Assembly (NCBI GenBank): GCA_018969715.1
Contig: JAGWXT010000005.1
Location: 77,263 to 134,453, forward strand
Origin: Actinomycetales bacterium
GTDB lineage: Bacteria; Actinomycetota; Actinomycetes; S36-B12; UBA5976
Direction: 5' to 3'
DNA: 57,191 nucleotides
Every line of letters starts with the position of its first letter. Position 1 is the stretch's first letter. This document shows positions 26,793 through 34,766 of the stretch, in pieces. Position numbers and translations under genes: made by a program. The notes under the pieces were generated by a model. The model was not told where the DNA came from and made no database searches. It saw only the letters and a list, made by a program, of their open reading frames with translations.

Positions 26793-27743
26793 ATGAGCTT
26801 CTCCTCGTCGGTCGTCGAGCAGCCGGGTCCGCTCGGAGTGCTCGTCGCCACCCGGGTTGCACCGGGGACCTGTCGTGACACGACCCTGGCCGGGGCCAGC
26901 GACCTCGCGCGGAGCGCCCTGCTGTCCGAGGTGCCCGCTGCGCAGGTCGGCGAGCACCTCGGCTGCGCGGACGAGGGTGAGCGGCTGGCATGCCACCTGT
27001 TCGCCTGCGCCCGACCCGGGTATCGGGGGTGGCTGTGGTCGGTCACGGTGTCCCGGTTGCCCCGGGCGCGCACGGCCACGGTGCTCGAGGTGACGCTGCT
27101 GCCGGGCCCGGACGCCCTGTTGGCCCCCGGCTGGGTGCCCTGGTCGGAGCGGGTGGTCGCCGGTGACCTGCGACCGGGTGACGTCCTGCCGACGGCGACG
27201 GATGACCCGCGGGTGGTCCCCGCATTCACCGCCGCTGCGGACGGCGGACCACTCGATGATGCAGACCCGCTCACCCCTGCCGGATGGGAGATGGGGCTTG
27301 GCCGGATGCGGGTGCTCTCCGCCATCGGACGGGATGCCGCGGCAACCCGCTGGCAGGAGGGCGAGGCGGGTCCACGATCACCGTTGGCACGCGCGGCGAC
27401 GCTCTCGTGCAGCACGTGCGCCTACTTCGTCCACCTCAGCGGACCCCTGGGCCAGCAGTTCGGAGCGTGTGCCAATGAGGTGGCCAATGATGACGGACGG
27501 GTGGTGTCAGCAGATCACGGCTGCGGGGCTCACAGCGAGGGGGTAATCGTGCAGGTGGCGATCCCGCTCGCGCCGGTAGTCATCGATGACGATGACTACG
27601 ACGTCAACGTCCCGGATGTGCCCGAGGGGGCGAGTGAACTGGAGGGTACGGATGTGCCCGAGGGTGCCGCTCCACTCGAGGGGGCGGACGTCCCCGAGGG
27701 GGGCGCTCCACTCGACCCAGCCGCCGACCGGCGGGGCGGCTGA
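26793..27743 (+). CDS. DUF3027 family protein with acidic C-terminal repeats
   Basis: A 316-residue protein starting at ATG behind GGGAGG. The body (DLARSALLSEVPAAQVGEHL, then RPGYRGWLWSVTVSRLPRAR, WVPWSERVVAGDLRPGDVLP) and the Cys-containing block SCSTCAYFVHLSGPLGQQFG, ACANE, VSADHGCGAHS match the actinobacterial DUF3027 family; four Cys plus His suggest a zinc site. The C-terminal 50 residues are acidic tandem repeats (DVPEGAxxLEGx, three copies). It diverges from the helicase-associated gene. In mycobacteria the homologue lies next to serC, as it nearly does here. Function is not established. Confidence 0.85.
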   Translation: MSFSSSVVEQPGPLGVLVATRVAPGTCRDTTLAGASDLARSALLSEVPAAQVGEHLGCADEGERLACHLFACARPGYRGWLWSVTVSRLPRARTATVLEVTLLPGPDALLAPGWVPWSERVVAGDLRPGDVLPTATDDPRVVPAFTAAADGGPLDDADPLTPAGWEMGLGRMRVLSAIGRDAAATRWQEGEAGPRSPLARAATLSCSTCAYFVHLSGPLGQQFGACANEVANDDGRVVSADHGCGAHSEGVIVQVAIPLAPVVIDDDDYDVNVPDVPEGASELEGTDVPEGAAPLEGADVPEGGAPLDPAADRRGG

Positions 27744-27878
27744 GGGCAACCGATCCCCGGGTGCCTTCGCCGCCAGTGCCAGTTCACCCCGAAGGTGATG
27801 TGAGTTCAGGATCCCCGATGGTGACCGTCAGTGGAAGTGACGGGGGCGATGAGGGCGACTGGCGGCAACCCTCTGAGC

Positions 27879-27884
27879 TAGCCT
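27879..27884 (+). promoter_or_regulatory. -10 box TAGCCT upstream of the cold-shock gene
   Basis: TAGCCT ends 6 nt before ATG 27891 without a ribosome binding site, fitting a leaderless transcript. Confidence 0.45.
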
Positions 27885-27890
27885 TATCCG

Positions 27891-28274
27891 ATGCCCACCG
27901 GCAAGGTGAAGTGGTACGACCCGGAGCGGGGCTTCGGGTTCGTCACCTCCGACGACGGGCAGGACGTGTTCCTGCCCTCCTCTGCCGTGCCCGCGGGGGC
28001 GGCGGTCCGGCCGGGGATGCGGGTTGAGTTCGGCATCGCCGAGGGGCGCCGGGGGCTGCAAGCCCTGAGCCTGCGCGTCGTTGAGACGCCGACCATCGCC
28101 CGCGGATCGCGCCGCGACCCCGAGGAACTCGCAAGCCTCATCGAGGACCTCATCAAGCTCCTTGACGGTGTCGGCAACCAACTGCGACGAGGGCGGGTGG
28201 TGGAGGAGCGGCGAGCAGAGAAGGTGGCTGCGGTGCTGCGGGCTGTCGCTGAGGATCTCGATCCCGAGCGCTGA
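27891..28274 (+). CDS. Cold-shock domain protein with helical extension
   Basis: A 127-residue protein. Residues 1-65 are a cold-shock domain: GKVKWYDPERGFGFVTSDDG carries RNP-1 (GFGFV) and QDVFLPSSAVPAG carries RNP-2-like VFLP (usually VFVH). Residues about 70-127 are an added helical region (DPEELASLIEDLIKLLDGVG and EERRAEKVAAVLRAVAEDLD), as in mycobacterial CspB-type proteins that are longer than the classical 67-residue family. It probably binds single-stranded RNA/DNA; the extension may mediate dimerisation, which is inference. Confidence 0.85.
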   Translation: MPTGKVKWYDPERGFGFVTSDDGQDVFLPSSAVPAGAAVRPGMRVEFGIAEGRRGLQALSLRVVETPTIARGSRRDPEELASLIEDLIKLLDGVGNQLRRGRVVEERRAEKVAAVLRAVAEDLDPER

Positions 28275-28322
28275 TCAGCCGCCGCCCGCCGTATCGCCGC
28301 CGCCCGCCGCGTCCAAGACGCC

Positions 28323-28574
28323 TCAGCCGCGCAGTCGCTGGGCATCGGGCAGGAACAGCTCGTGGAGTTCGACATCGAGGGCGTCCGCAATCGCCCAGAC
28401 TCGGTCCAGCGACGGGGAGAAGTGGCCGTTCTCGATTCGAGACACCGTCTTGCGATCTACCCCGGCGATCTCGGCGATCTCCTCCTGCGAGTAGTTGCGT
28501 TCCAGTCGGAATCGGCGCACCGCCTCCCCGAAGGCCCGCCGCCGGCTGGCGGTCTCGGGATCGATGGGCACCAT
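28323..28574 (-). CDS. XRE-family helix-turn-helix regulator
   Basis: An 83-residue protein that is little more than one HTH domain: EAVRRFRLERNYSQEEIAEI near residue 17, then AGVDRKTVSRIENGHFSPSL and DRVWAIADALDVELHELFLP. This is a textbook lambda-Cro/C1-type domain with recognition helix around DRKTVSRIE. It lies downstream of serC on the same strand, after the 41-bp repeats, and converges on the cold-shock gene. No toxin or restriction partner is visible beside it, so it is more likely a stand-alone regulator. Confidence 0.88.
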   Translation of the reverse strand: MVPIDPETASRRRAFGEAVRRFRLERNYSQEEIAEIAGVDRKTVSRIENGHFSPSLDRVWAIADALDVELHELFLPDAQRLRG

Positions 28575-28635
28575 CGCACTACCCGAACAGCACCTACCCG
28601 GGTGAGTCTGTACCAGCGGTGGGACATTTTTCGGC

Positions 28636-28745
28636 GGGGGTTATGCGTCGGCGAGCCGGTGGATTGAGGCCGACGCGGGGGTTATGCGTCGGCGAGCCGG
28701 TGGATTGAGGCCGACGCGGGGGTTATGCGTCGGCGAGCCGGTGGA
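28636..28745. repeat. 41-bp tandem repeat (2.7 copies) derived from the serC 3' end
   Basis: GGGGGTTATGCGTCGGCGAG plus CCGGTGGATTGAGGCCGACGC occurs at 28636-28676 and 28677-28717, and the start of a third copy (28718-28745) runs into serC. The shared part contains the serC stop and its last six codons (HRLADA), so the end of the gene has been copied downstream twice. Confidence 0.92.
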
Positions 28746-29859
28746 GGACGTAGTCGCAGCACGCGGTCAATGCTTGGACGTCAGCGAGATCCACCGCGGG
28801 GAACACCGCGATGCGGATCTGGTTGCGGCCCAGCTTGCGATAGGGCTCGGTGTCGACAATGCCGTTGGCGCGCAGCACGGCGGTGAGTGTGGTGGCAGCC
28901 ACCGACGAATCGATGTCGATGGTCACCACCACTGGGCTGCGCAGCTGCGGGTCGGTGACGAAGGGGGATGTGAGCTCGTGGGCATCCGCCCAGCCGTAGA
29001 GGTGCCCACTGGTCGCTGCTGTCCGACCCGTTGCCCAGCCGAGGCCACCCTGAGCGTTGAACCACGTCACCTGCTCGGACATCAGCAGGATCGTCGCCAG
29101 CGCCGGGGTGTTGTACGTCTGGTCCGCGCGCGAGTTCTCCAGCGCGATGGCCAGATCGAGGAATGCCGGGCACCAGCGGCCCGACGCCTGGATTTGCCCG
29201 ATCCGTTCGAGTGCCCGCGGGCTGACCAGTGCCAGCCACAGACCGCCATCAGATCCGAAGGACTTCTGCGGAGCGAAGTAGTACACGTCGAACTGGGTTG
29301 GATCCACCGCCACCCCACCGGCGGCACTTGTCGCGTCGATGATGGTGAGAGCGTCGTCATCGATGCCGGGCGGTCGCCGGACGGGTCGGGTCACCCCGGT
29401 TGAGGTTTCATTGTGCGGGCTGGCGTAGGCGTCCAGGCCGGGCACGGCGACGAAGTCCGGTGCGCTGCCGGCGGGTGCGGTGCGGACATCGGGATCCCCC
29501 AGGTGCGGGGCGCTCGCGGCTGCCGCCGCGAACTTTGCGCCGAACTCCCCGAAGGACAGGAACTGCGCGCGGTCACGGATCAGCCCGAAGGTCGCAGCGT
29601 CCCAGAAGGCCGTCGATCCGCCGTTGCCGAGCAGCACCTCGTAGCCGTCAGGCAGGTTGAACAGTGTCCGCAGGCCCTCGCGGAGCCGGCCCACTTCGGC
29701 CTTCACCGGCCGCTGCCGGTGGGAGGTGCCGAGAATGGTGGGGTTCGCGGCGAGGAGTGCGTCCAACTGGGCGGAACGGATGCGGCTTGGGCCGGACCCG
29801 AATCGGCCGTCGGTCGGCCGCAGGTGGTCCGGGATCACGATCTCCGGTGCGACCCCCAC
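28723..29859 (-). CDS. serC: Phosphoserine aminotransferase
   Basis: A 378-residue PLP enzyme that converts 3-phosphohydroxypyruvate and glutamate to phosphoserine. DGRFGSGPSRIRSAQLDAL near residue 15, ILGTSHRQRPVKAEV near 43, LLGNGGSTAFWDAATFGL near 75, IIDATSAAGGVAVDPTQFDV near 173 and the lysine segment YYFAPQKSFGSDGGLWL near 193 are typical of the actinobacterial SerC branch. GTG 29859 overlaps the citrate synthase stop by one base (TAGTG). The repeated 3' end is described separately. Confidence 0.93.
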   Translation of the reverse strand: MGVAPEIVIPDHLRPTDGRFGSGPSRIRSAQLDALLAANPTILGTSHRQRPVKAEVGRLREGLRTLFNLPDGYEVLLGNGGSTAFWDAATFGLIRDRAQFLSFGEFGAKFAAAAASAPHLGDPDVRTAPAGSAPDFVAVPGLDAYASPHNETSTGVTRPVRRPPGIDDDALTIIDATSAAGGVAVDPTQFDVYYFAPQKSFGSDGGLWLALVSPRALERIGQIQASGRWCPAFLDLAIALENSRADQTYNTPALATILLMSEQVTWFNAQGGLGWATGRTAATSGHLYGWADAHELTSPFVTDPQLRSPVVVTIDIDSSVAATTLTAVLRANGIVDTEPYRKLGRNQIRIAVFPAVDLADVQALTACCDYVLHRLADA

Positions 29860-30989
29860 TAGACGCCGATCGGCTCGAAGCCCGCCGGTGCGACCATGGC
29901 CGCGTCCCAGCCGGCAACCGCCGCCGGCGGTCGTGGACCCTGGCCGATGTACCGCGCGGAGGGACGGATCAGCCGTCCGGTCTGCTTCTGCTCGAGGATG
30001 TGGGCGCTCCAGCCGGCAAGCCGCGCACACGTGAACATCGAGGTGAACATGTGAGCGGGCACCTCGGCATAGTCGAGCACCACAGCCGACCAGAACTCGA
30101 CATTCGTCTCGATCACCCGGTCCGGGCGGCGCTCCCGCAGGATCCGCAGGGCTGCCCGCTCAAGGCTCTCGGCGACCTCGTACCGGGGGGCGCCGAGCTC
30201 GCGTGCGGTACGACGCAGGACGCGCGCGCGAGGATCCTCCGCTCGGTACACCCGGTGGCCGAAGCCCATCAGCCGCTCACCCCGGTCGAGCAGGTCGGTG
30301 ACGTAGCCATCGGCGTCACCGGTGCGCTCAACCTCCTCGATCATGTGCAGGACCCGGCTGGGGGCGCCGCCATGGAGGGGGCCGCTCATTGAACCCATGG
30401 CACCGGAGATGGCGGCCGCCACATCGGCGCCGGTTGAGGCGATGACCCGAGCGGTGAAGGTGGAGGCGTTCATTCCATGCTCGGCGGCGGAGACGAAATA
30501 GGCGTCCACCGCCCGAATGTGCGCGGGGTCGGGTTCTCCCCGCCAGCGGATCATGAACGCCTCGGTGACGTTCCCAGCCTCGTCAACCCGGGCCTGCGGC
30601 ACCATTGGCCGGCTCACCCCGCGGGCGCTCTGGGCGATGAATGACATTGCCATTCCGGACACGCGGGCAAGGTCGTTGCGTGCCTCGTCGTCGGTTGCGT
30701 CAAGCAGCTGGCGCAGACCCCAGGCGGGAGCGACCATGGCGATCGCCGCCTGGGCATCCACGCGCGGATCGCCGGAGTGGATCGGCAGCGGAAAGGGCTC
30801 CGCGGGGGGCAGGGCGTCGGCGAAGGTGTCGTCCACCAACAGTCCCCAGACGCTGCCGTAGGTGACCGTACCCACGAGGTCCTCGATGTCGACCCCGCGG
30901 TACCGCAGGGCGCTGCCCTCCTTGTCGGGCTCGGCGATCCTCGTCTCGAAGGCGATGACACCCTCAAGGCCGGGGGAGAAATCGGACAC
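29859..30989 (-). CDS. Citrate synthase 2 family
   Basis: A 376-residue citrate synthase that condenses acetyl-CoA with oxaloacetate. SPGLEGVIAFETRIAEPDKE and LRYRGVDIEDLVG near residue 28 are the N-terminal signature; the first catalytic His is in AAEHGMNASTFTARV near 183, the GPLHGGAPSRV block near 218, MGFGHRVYRAEDPRA near 254 and the Asp/Phe region near 310-330. GTG 30989 is preceded by AAGGGAG at good spacing. The length is that of the short, actinobacterial citA-like type. It leads the citrate synthase-serC-XRE strand and diverges from pdxH. Confidence 0.92.
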   Translation of the reverse strand: MSDFSPGLEGVIAFETRIAEPDKEGSALRYRGVDIEDLVGTVTYGSVWGLLVDDTFADALPPAEPFPLPIHSGDPRVDAQAAIAMVAPAWGLRQLLDATDDEARNDLARVSGMAMSFIAQSARGVSRPMVPQARVDEAGNVTEAFMIRWRGEPDPAHIRAVDAYFVSAAEHGMNASTFTARVIASTGADVAAAISGAMGSMSGPLHGGAPSRVLHMIEEVERTGDADGYVTDLLDRGERLMGFGHRVYRAEDPRARVLRRTARELGAPRYEVAESLERAALRILRERRPDRVIETNVEFWSAVVLDYAEVPAHMFTSMFTCARLAGWSAHILEQKQTGRLIRPSARYIGQGPRPPAAVAGWDAAMVAPAGFEPIGV

Positions 30990-31050
30990 GGCGGTGCTCC
31001 CTTGGTCATCGGACGTGGTGGGGGTCTGCCCTAGTTCTATCGCACCTGCC

Positions 31051-31086
31051 GGGAGGGTGCCCCGGGAGGGTGCCCCGGGAGGGTGC
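31051..31086. repeat. 13-bp tandem repeat, three copies
   Basis: GGGAGGGTGCCCC is repeated at 31051, 31064 and 31077 (last copy partial) in the short intergenic gap between citrate synthase and pdxH. It may overlap promoter sequence of either gene. Confidence 0.8.
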
Positions 31087-31120
31087 GCTGGCGGGTGAGC
31101 CGTGCTGCAATGGCCACGTG

Positions 31121-31792
31121 GTGACGCCTGAGCGGTTGGCGCAATTGCGGGTCTCCTACGAGCAGGGCACCCTGGCGGAGGCGGATCTCGCCGAGCATCC
31201 GCTGGCCCAGTTCCAGCGGTGGTTCGAGGAGGCATGTGCGGCAGGCGTTGCCGAGCCGAATGCGATGGTCCTGGCGACTGCGGACGGCGCTGGTCGTCCC
31301 TCAGCCCGGACGGTCCTGTTGAAGGGGGTGGACGCCCGCGGCTTCGTGCTGTTCACCAACCACACCTCACGCAAGGGACGGGAGCTCGCGGTGAACCCGT
31401 GGGCCAGCCTCGTCTTCCCATGGCTGCTGCAGCACCGCCAGGTTGTCGTCGTCGGTGGTGCCGAGCCGGTGACCGAAGCGGAGACCGCCGCCTACTTCAG
31501 CTCGCGACCCCGCGACTCGCAGCTGGGTGCGTGGATCTCCCGTCAGTCAGCGGTGATCGCCGATCGGGAGGTCCTGCGTGAGCGGGAGCGCGTGCTGCGC
31601 GCGCGGTTTGACGAGGCCGTGCCGGTGCCGCCGTTCTGGGGCGGGGTCCTGGTCCGGCCCGAGACAATCGAGTTCTGGCAGGGACGTGCATCCCGGCTGC
31701 ACGACCGCCTCCGCTACCGCTGGACCGGTACGACACCCGCTCCTGATCTCGCCGCCCCAGCTGGCTGGACGATCGAGCGGCTCTCCCCGTGA
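31121..31792 (+). CDS. pdxH: Pyridoxine/pyridoxamine 5'-phosphate oxidase
   Basis: A 223-residue FMN enzyme that oxidises PNP or PMP to PLP. FQRWFEEACAAGVAEPNAMV near residue 30, GRPSARTVLLKGVDARGFV near 56 (FMN site), FTNHTSRKGRELAVNPWASL near 77, SSRPRDSQLGAWISRQS near 127 and the C-terminal FWQGRASRLHDRLRYRW with its Arg-His substrate motif are all present. GTG 31121 is chosen; GTG 31118 is directly adjacent. PLP made here is the cofactor of SerC next door, though they are divergently transcribed. Confidence 0.93.
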   Translation: MTPERLAQLRVSYEQGTLAEADLAEHPLAQFQRWFEEACAAGVAEPNAMVLATADGAGRPSARTVLLKGVDARGFVLFTNHTSRKGRELAVNPWASLVFPWLLQHRQVVVVGGAEPVTEAETAAYFSSRPRDSQLGAWISRQSAVIADREVLRERERVLRARFDEAVPVPPFWGGVLVRPETIEFWQGRASRLHDRLRYRWTGTTPAPDLAAPAGWTIERLSP

Positions 31793-31797
31793 GGGGA

Positions 31798-31813
31798 GTC
31801 ACCCCCCGGTGAC
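31798..31813. terminator. Possible hairpin between pdxH and parA-like gene
   Basis: GTCACC-CCCC-GGTGAC is a 6-bp stem with a 4-nt loop at the convergent junction, overlapping the ParA-like stop codon. It is short, so the call is tentative. Confidence 0.3.
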
Positions 31814-32575
31814 CGCGCGGTAGAGCTCCTCGAATGCGCCGGTGAGTTCGTGGCTGTCGTGGGCTGGCCATGCCTGCACCGGCAGACGCGCCTCCTGCAG
31901 GTCGGCGACGGCGGCGACATCGGGGATCGTGAACGGGACGACGCGGCCGGGCAGGGCCGCAGTGAGCTCGGCCAGCCAGCGCTGGCGTTGACCGGCGCGA
32001 ACCCGGTTGACGACCACCCCGGCCACGTGGAGGCCTGGGTTGGTGGACTCCCGCGCTTGCTCGACGGCGCTGACCGCGCGGATAGCCGCATCGACACCGA
32101 AGCGCGAGGCCTCGGCGACGATGAGGGCGGTGCTCGCCGCCTGCAGGGCGTTACGGGTGAGTTCCCCCAGGGTTGGGGGGCAGTCGATGACCACCAGCGT
32201 CCCCGGCGGCACCGCACCCTCAAGGGCCACCCGCAACCGGCTGATGGCACCGAGGGTGCGCTGTCCCCGATCGATGAGTGCGGGCTCTGCGGCCAGGATC
32301 CGCACACCCGCCCCCCAGGCCGATGCCGTGAAGGCTTGGGCGGCGATCCCCGGGCGTCCGTCCCAGAGCACGTCATGGACGGTGAAGTCGAACGGATGCG
32401 GATCGAGGGCGTAGGTCGCATTCGCCTGCGGGTCCAGATCGACGACCACCACCGGCTGACCGGCCGCCCAGGCTGCCCCGGCCAACCCCAACGTGAGGGT
32501 CGTCTTGCCTACCCCGCCCTTGAGTGACAGCACCGCCACCGTGGCCCCGCCCGGTCCCTGGGTGCGTCCGGACAC
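31799..32575 (-). CDS. ParA-family ATPase (MinD/ParA-like), no ParB partner
   Basis: A 258-residue protein. The deviant Walker A motif LSLKGGVGKTTLTLG lies near residue 15, the switch-I/A' motif VVVDLDPQANATYAL near 42, Walker B VVIDCPPTLGELTRNAL near 130 and PFTIPDVAAVADLQEA near 220. ParA-type ATPases dimerise on ATP and bind DNA nonspecifically to position cargo. No ParB or parS site is visible and the gene starts 5 bp after the photolyase stop, far from a classical parABS locus. It is therefore an orphan ParA, whose cargo is unknown. Confidence 0.85.
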   Translation of the reverse strand: MSGRTQGPGGATVAVLSLKGGVGKTTLTLGLAGAAWAAGQPVVVVDLDPQANATYALDPHPFDFTVHDVLWDGRPGIAAQAFTASAWGAGVRILAAEPALIDRGQRTLGAISRLRVALEGAVPPGTLVVIDCPPTLGELTRNALQAASTALIVAEASRFGVDAAIRAVSAVEQARESTNPGLHVAGVVVNRVRAGQRQRWLAELTAALPGRVVPFTIPDVAAVADLQEARLPVQAWPAHDSHELTGAFEELYRAVTGG

Positions 32576-32580
32576 GAGGG

Positions 32581-33963
32581 TCAGTCTGGCAGTGGCCGCC
32601 CGCGGGCGGCGTGGTAGCGGGCGAGGGCGAGGGCGCGTCGCTGGGCATGGTCGACGATCCGCTCCGGGTAGCCACCGGCCGCCCCGGCCGGGTGCCGCCA
32701 CGGTTCATGTGCGGCGGGGCCTGGCAGGTGGGCAAGTTCGGGCACCCAGGTCCGCACGTACTCGCCGTCGGGGTCGAAGGTCAGCCCCTGACGCACCGGA
32801 TTGAACACCCGGTAGTAGGGGGCGGCATCGGTGCCACTGCCGGCCACCCATTGCCAACCGTGGCTGTTGCTCGCGAGGTCCCCATCGTGCAGGTGGTGCA
32901 TGAACCACGCCGCACCGTGGCGCCAGTGCAGGTGGAGGTCCTTCACCAGGAACGAGGCGACGATCATCCGCACCCGGTTGTGCATCCAGCCGGTTGCGCT
33001 GAGTTGGCGCATCCCGGCATCCACCATCGGGTAGCCGGTCTGCCCGGCCTGCCAGGCGGGCAGCAGCGCCAGATCACGTGGGTCATCCCAGCCCATGCCG
33101 TCCCAGCCCCGGGCGAGCGAGGTGCGCGCACTGTCCGGGCTGCCCGCCAGGACGTCGGCGTAGAACTCACGCCAGGCGATCTCGCGCCGGAAGGCCTCAT
33201 CGCCGGGTGCCGTGGTGAGGTCGTCAAGCAGCGTCCGCGGGTGGATCTCCCCCCACCGCAGGTGCGCGGACAGCCGTGAGGTGCCGTTGACATCGGGACG
33301 ATCGCGCAGGGTGCGGTAGTCGACCAGCGCGGGGCGGAACGATCGCCACCGTTCGATCGCCGTCACCTCACCGGCCACGACGTGGGCAGCTGGCGAGGGT
33401 GGCAGCTCCGCGCGCCAGGCGGTGAGGGCTGCTGCGGCGGCGAGGGCGGGCGGTGGCGGCAGCCAGGTGGGGGTGGCGCTCGGCAGTGGCGGCGGCCAGC
33501 CGAGGGCGCACCAGGCCCGGTAGAAGGGCGTGAACACCCGATATGCGGTGCCATCGGGCTTGCGGACCGTCCCGGGTTCGATGGCATAGGGCGACCCGGA
33601 CTGGTGCAGGGTGACTGCCGGGTCACCCCGGCGCAGCGCCGCCGCCACCAGGGAATCCCGGTCGCGGCCATAGGGGCCGCTGTCCCGGCAGATGTGCACA
33701 CTGCGTGCCCCGAGCGTCCGGGCCAGTTCCGGGATGACGGCAGCGGGGTCTCCGGCGGCGATCCACAGCCGACCGTCCAGCTGCTCATTGAGCGCCGAGA
33801 GGCTGGCTGTCAGGTACCAGCGACGGCCGGGTCCGGCGACCTCATCCAGCCGAGGGTCGCGGACGAACACGGCCACCACCCGATCGGACTGCGCGAGGGC
33901 GGCGTGGATGGTGGGCTGGTCGCCGAGCCGCAGGTCCCGGCGAAACCACAGCAGGGTGGTCAC
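32581..33963 (-). CDS. phr: Deoxyribodipyrimidine photolyase (cryptochrome/photolyase family)
   Basis: A 460-residue light-dependent DNA repair enzyme. VTTLLWFRRDLRLGDQPTIH opens the antenna domain; the FAD domain contains GTSRLSAHLRWGEIHPRTLL near residue 225, REIAWREFYADVL near 258, GMRQLSATGWMHNRVRMIVA near 315 and DLASNSHGWQWVAGSGTDA near 370, ending TFDPDGEYVRTWVPEL. These are class I CPD photolyase features. GTG 33963 has TAGCCT 7 nt upstream (leaderless). It is followed at once by the ParA-like gene and diverges from a DtxR-type regulator. Confidence 0.93.
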   Translation of the reverse strand: MTTLLWFRRDLRLGDQPTIHAALAQSDRVVAVFVRDPRLDEVAGPGRRWYLTASLSALNEQLDGRLWIAAGDPAAVIPELARTLGARSVHICRDSGPYGRDRDSLVAAALRRGDPAVTLHQSGSPYAIEPGTVRKPDGTAYRVFTPFYRAWCALGWPPPLPSATPTWLPPPPALAAAAALTAWRAELPPSPAAHVVAGEVTAIERWRSFRPALVDYRTLRDRPDVNGTSRLSAHLRWGEIHPRTLLDDLTTAPGDEAFRREIAWREFYADVLAGSPDSARTSLARGWDGMGWDDPRDLALLPAWQAGQTGYPMVDAGMRQLSATGWMHNRVRMIVASFLVKDLHLHWRHGAAWFMHHLHDGDLASNSHGWQWVAGSGTDAAPYYRVFNPVRQGLTFDPDGEYVRTWVPELAHLPGPAAHEPWRHPAGAAGGYPERIVDHAQRRALALARYHAARGRPLPD

Positions 33964-33970
33964 CGAGGTG

Positions 33971-33976
33971 AGGCTA
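33971..33976 (-). promoter_or_regulatory. -10 box TAGCCT upstream of phr
   Basis: TAGCCT on the minus strand ends 7 nt before GTG 33963, with no ribosome binding site in between. Confidence 0.45.
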
Positions 33977-33989
33977 GCGACCGGCGGAG

Positions 33990-34002
33990 CGCCACAATGG
34001 CG
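33990..34002. promoter_or_regulatory. 13-bp palindrome over the DtxR-family gene promoter
   Basis: CGCCA-CAA-TGGCG is a perfect inverted repeat 45 bp before GTG 34047 and contains a -10-like CACAAT. An autoregulatory operator is possible but it does not match a classical DtxR box. Confidence 0.3.
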
Positions 34003-34046
34003 GTGCGCCCCGCCGGGTGCGGAGGGGTCGGGAGGGAGGGCCGGTC

Positions 34047-34766
34047 GTGAGTGAGCTCGTCGACACCACCGAGATGTACCTGCGCACCGTCTTCGAGCTC
34101 GCGGAGGATGACGTCGTCCCATTGCGCGCCCGGCTCGCCGAGCGGCTGAGCCACTCGGTTCCGACCGTCTCGCAGACGGTGGCCCGGATGGAACGCAATG
34201 GTCTGCTCACCGTCACTCCCTACGGGGATCGACGCATTGAGCTCACCGAGGCGGGCACCCAGGCGGCCCTCCGCGTTGCCCGCAAGCACCGGCTTGCCGA
34301 GTGCCTGCTGGTCGATGTCCTCGGCCTGCCGTGGACGCAGGTGCACGAGGAGGCGTGCCGATGGGAGCACGTCCTCAGTGACGAGGCAGAGGCGCGCATT
34401 CACGCGGTGTGCGGCCAGCCCCTGCGGTCGCCGTTCGGCAACCCCATCCCCGGTCTGGCGGAACTGCACAGCGCCGGCCCGCTCACCGCGGCGTCCCTGG
34501 ACCCCGCGGAGGTGATGCTCGTTGCCCACATCCACCGCACCCCCGAGGCCCAACGGGTCCGCCTGACGCGGTTTGGCGAGCCGACCCAAGGCGATATCGC
34601 CCTGCTGGCGGCACTCGACGCCCTGTCGGCTCATCCTGGCACTGAGGTGATCGTCGGCCGGGAGGCGTCTGGGGTCATTCGCGTGCGAACCGAGCGGGCC
34701 GCCGGGTACGTCGATCTGACCGACTACCTGGCGGCCCACATCGGTGTCCTGCCCGTCGCGCCCTAG
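34047..34766 (+). CDS. DtxR/IdeR/MntR-family metal-dependent regulator
   Basis: A 239-residue protein. The N-terminal winged helix reads TTEMYLRTVFELAEDDVVPL, LAERLSHSVPTVSQTVARME and NGLLTVTPYGDRRIELTEAG. The dimerisation/metal domain has VARKHRLAECLLVDVLGLPW and EACRWEHVLSDEAEARI near residue 110, with the His and Glu ligands of the family, then CGQPLRSPFGNPIPG. A C-terminal SH3/FeoA-like domain starts near 170. It should repress iron or manganese uptake genes when metal is bound, with local targets not identifiable. Strong GGGAGG precedes the GTG. It converges on the PhyH gene with a 4-bp overlap. Confidence 0.9.
   Translation: MSELVDTTEMYLRTVFELAEDDVVPLRARLAERLSHSVPTVSQTVARMERNGLLTVTPYGDRRIELTEAGTQAALRVARKHRLAECLLVDVLGLPWTQVHEEACRWEHVLSDEAEARIHAVCGQPLRSPFGNPIPGLAELHSAGPLTAASLDPAEVMLVAHIHRTPEAQRVRLTRFGEPTQGDIALLAALDALSAHPGTEVIVGREASGVIRVRTERAAGYVDLTDYLAAHIGVLPVAP

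Noticed and set aside
28323..28574. Antitoxin or restriction controller role for the XRE protein
   Set aside because: No toxin-like or restriction gene adjoins it; both neighbours are housekeeping genes.
28636..28745. 41-bp repeats considered as a CRISPR array
   Set aside because: The copies are directly abutting with no spacers, and the unit contains the serC stop codon; no cas gene is near.
31799..32575. Chromosome-partition locus (parABS) near the origin
   Set aside because: No ParB, parS, gid or dnaA genes are present; the ATPase is an orphan in a photolyase operon.
32524..34050. Plus-strand frames opposite the photolyase (32524-33279, 33382-34050)
   Set aside because: The minus strand encodes a full photolyase with all motifs; the plus-strand translations are Gly/Arg-rich and have no recognisable domain.
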